Shown here piece after piece: positions 63,543-64,000 of a DNA stretch of 64,000 nucleotides. Source of the stretch: Thioalkalivibrio sp. ALJ24 (GTDB lineage: Bacteria; Pseudomonadota; Gammaproteobacteria; Ectothiorhodospirales; Ectothiorhodospiraceae); NCBI RefSeq assembly GCF_000377785.1, contig NZ_KB898727.1, forward strand, positions 62,001 through 126,000. The letters are read 5' to 3'. Position 1 is the first letter of the stretch; every line of letters starts with the position of its first letter. The notes under the pieces are model-generated. The model saw only the letters and a program-made list of their open reading frames with translations. It had not been told where the DNA came from and did not search any database. A program made the translations under genes and the position numbers.

Positions 63543-64000
63543 ATGCCCAACACTGCCGCCCAGCCGCTCAGAAGTTACCGTCACACCCTCACGACGCTTG
63601 CCCTTTTCGCCACGACCGTCTGGGCTGTCCCGGCCCTGGCCGGGGACGATCCGGTCGCCTTCTTCGAGGAATACTGGGGGACGGAGGTCGACTTCAGCGA
63701 CCGGGACGCGCTCGAGCGCTTCTACAGCGCCGAGGCCCTGAGCGAACTGGAGGGGTTCACCGATGGCGAAAAGGCGATGCTCAAGGAGCTGGGCGCCCAG
63801 CTGGACCTGTTCAAGACCTCCACCGAGATCGCCGAGATCGATGTCGTCGATGCCGATGACGAGCAGGCGCGGATCGAGGCCGACCTTCGCGTCACCGACG
63901 AGGACGCCCGCCGGGAGATGGCCTCCGGACTCGATGCCGATATCCGGCTGAGCCGTCAGGACGGGGAGTGGCGCATCAACGAAGAGCACTTCCACATGCG
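63543..64000 (+). CDS. Secreted hypothetical protein, truncated by window end
   Basis: At least 152 codons, open to the end of the window. A signal peptide spans about residues 10-34 (YRHTLTTLALFATTVWA then VPALAG). The mature part is acidic and helical (FFEEYWGTEVDFSDRDALERF, KAMLKELGAQLDLFK), ending in a beta-rich part (EIDVVDADDEQARIEADLRV). The family is not recognised. The ATG at 63543 has GAGGATC upstream. Confidence 0.65.
   Translation, partial: MPNTAAQPLRSYRHTLTTLALFATTVWAVPALAGDDPVAFFEEYWGTEVDFSDRDALERFYSAEALSELEGFTDGEKAMLKELGAQLDLFKTSTEIAEIDVVDADDEQARIEADLRVTDEDARREMASGLDADIRLSRQDGEWRINEEHFHM

Overview
The window looks like core chromosome of a high-GC gammaproteobacterium. Gene content and order (type IV pilus pilMNOPQ, glnB-nadE-sucDC, thiD-thiE-hemL, dnaG-rpoD, copper-resistance genes) and the very GC-rich third codon positions fit an Ectothiorhodospiraceae member such as Thioalkalivibrio. 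That placement is inference from protein flavour, not a database result. Almost all of the window is coding; the only gaps near 300 bases are at 23.43-23.75 kb and around the tRNA at 63.2-63.5 kb.

Layout. 0-4 kb: a minus-strand run sucC-sucD-nadE-glnB (glnB cut by the window edge). 4-9.5 kb: a HAD phosphatase, a small unknown protein, thiD-thiE (thiamine), hemL (tetrapyrrole), a membrane-anchored unknown and a TauE/SafE exporter. 9.5-14.6 kb: a minus-strand copper-resistance operon (His/Cys-rich secreted protein, TolC-like lipoprotein with a long Asp-His-Gly repeat tail, multicopper oxidase CopA, CopC, CopD), separated from pepN by a long imperfect palindrome. 14.8-23.7 kb: pepN, tatD, an SDR enzyme, a PEP-synthase-like protein with an unusual N-terminal domain, a GcvR-like ACT protein, an orphan GspF/PilC-like membrane protein and a decayed second copy of the ACT gene. 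23.7-28.7 kb: c-di-GMP-type genes (EAL, HD-GYP) next to a DUF1631 protein. 28.8-37.5 kb: bolA, a nucleotide pyrophosphatase-like phosphodiesterase, a small Cys protein, the large Lhr helicase, a PfkB sugar kinase and two tandem SnoaL-like proteins.

37.5-64 kb is housekeeping: aroK, pilQPONM (minus) divergent from the penicillin-binding protein ponA; hemE-gltD-yqeY-rpsU (minus) divergent from aroB-dgt-damX-gltB (plus); then a Uma2-family gene, dnaG, rpoD, a CAT-anticodon tRNA and the start of a secreted protein. The most striking point is gene order. Inverting one segment, from the gltD/yqeY gap (about 48.75 kb) to the gltB/dnaG gap (about 58.5-59.3 kb), would restore both gltB-gltD-hemE and rpsU-yqeY-dnaG-rpoD, two widely conserved clusters that are both broken here. 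A Uma2 gene sits at one breakpoint.

No CRISPR array, prophage, insertion sequence, toxin-antitoxin pair or recognisable defence system was seen. The unusual items are rearrangement scars, degenerate catalytic motifs (HD-GYP, DamX-type ATPase, KaiC-like domain), metal-binding repeat tails and a duplicated tRNA 3' end.
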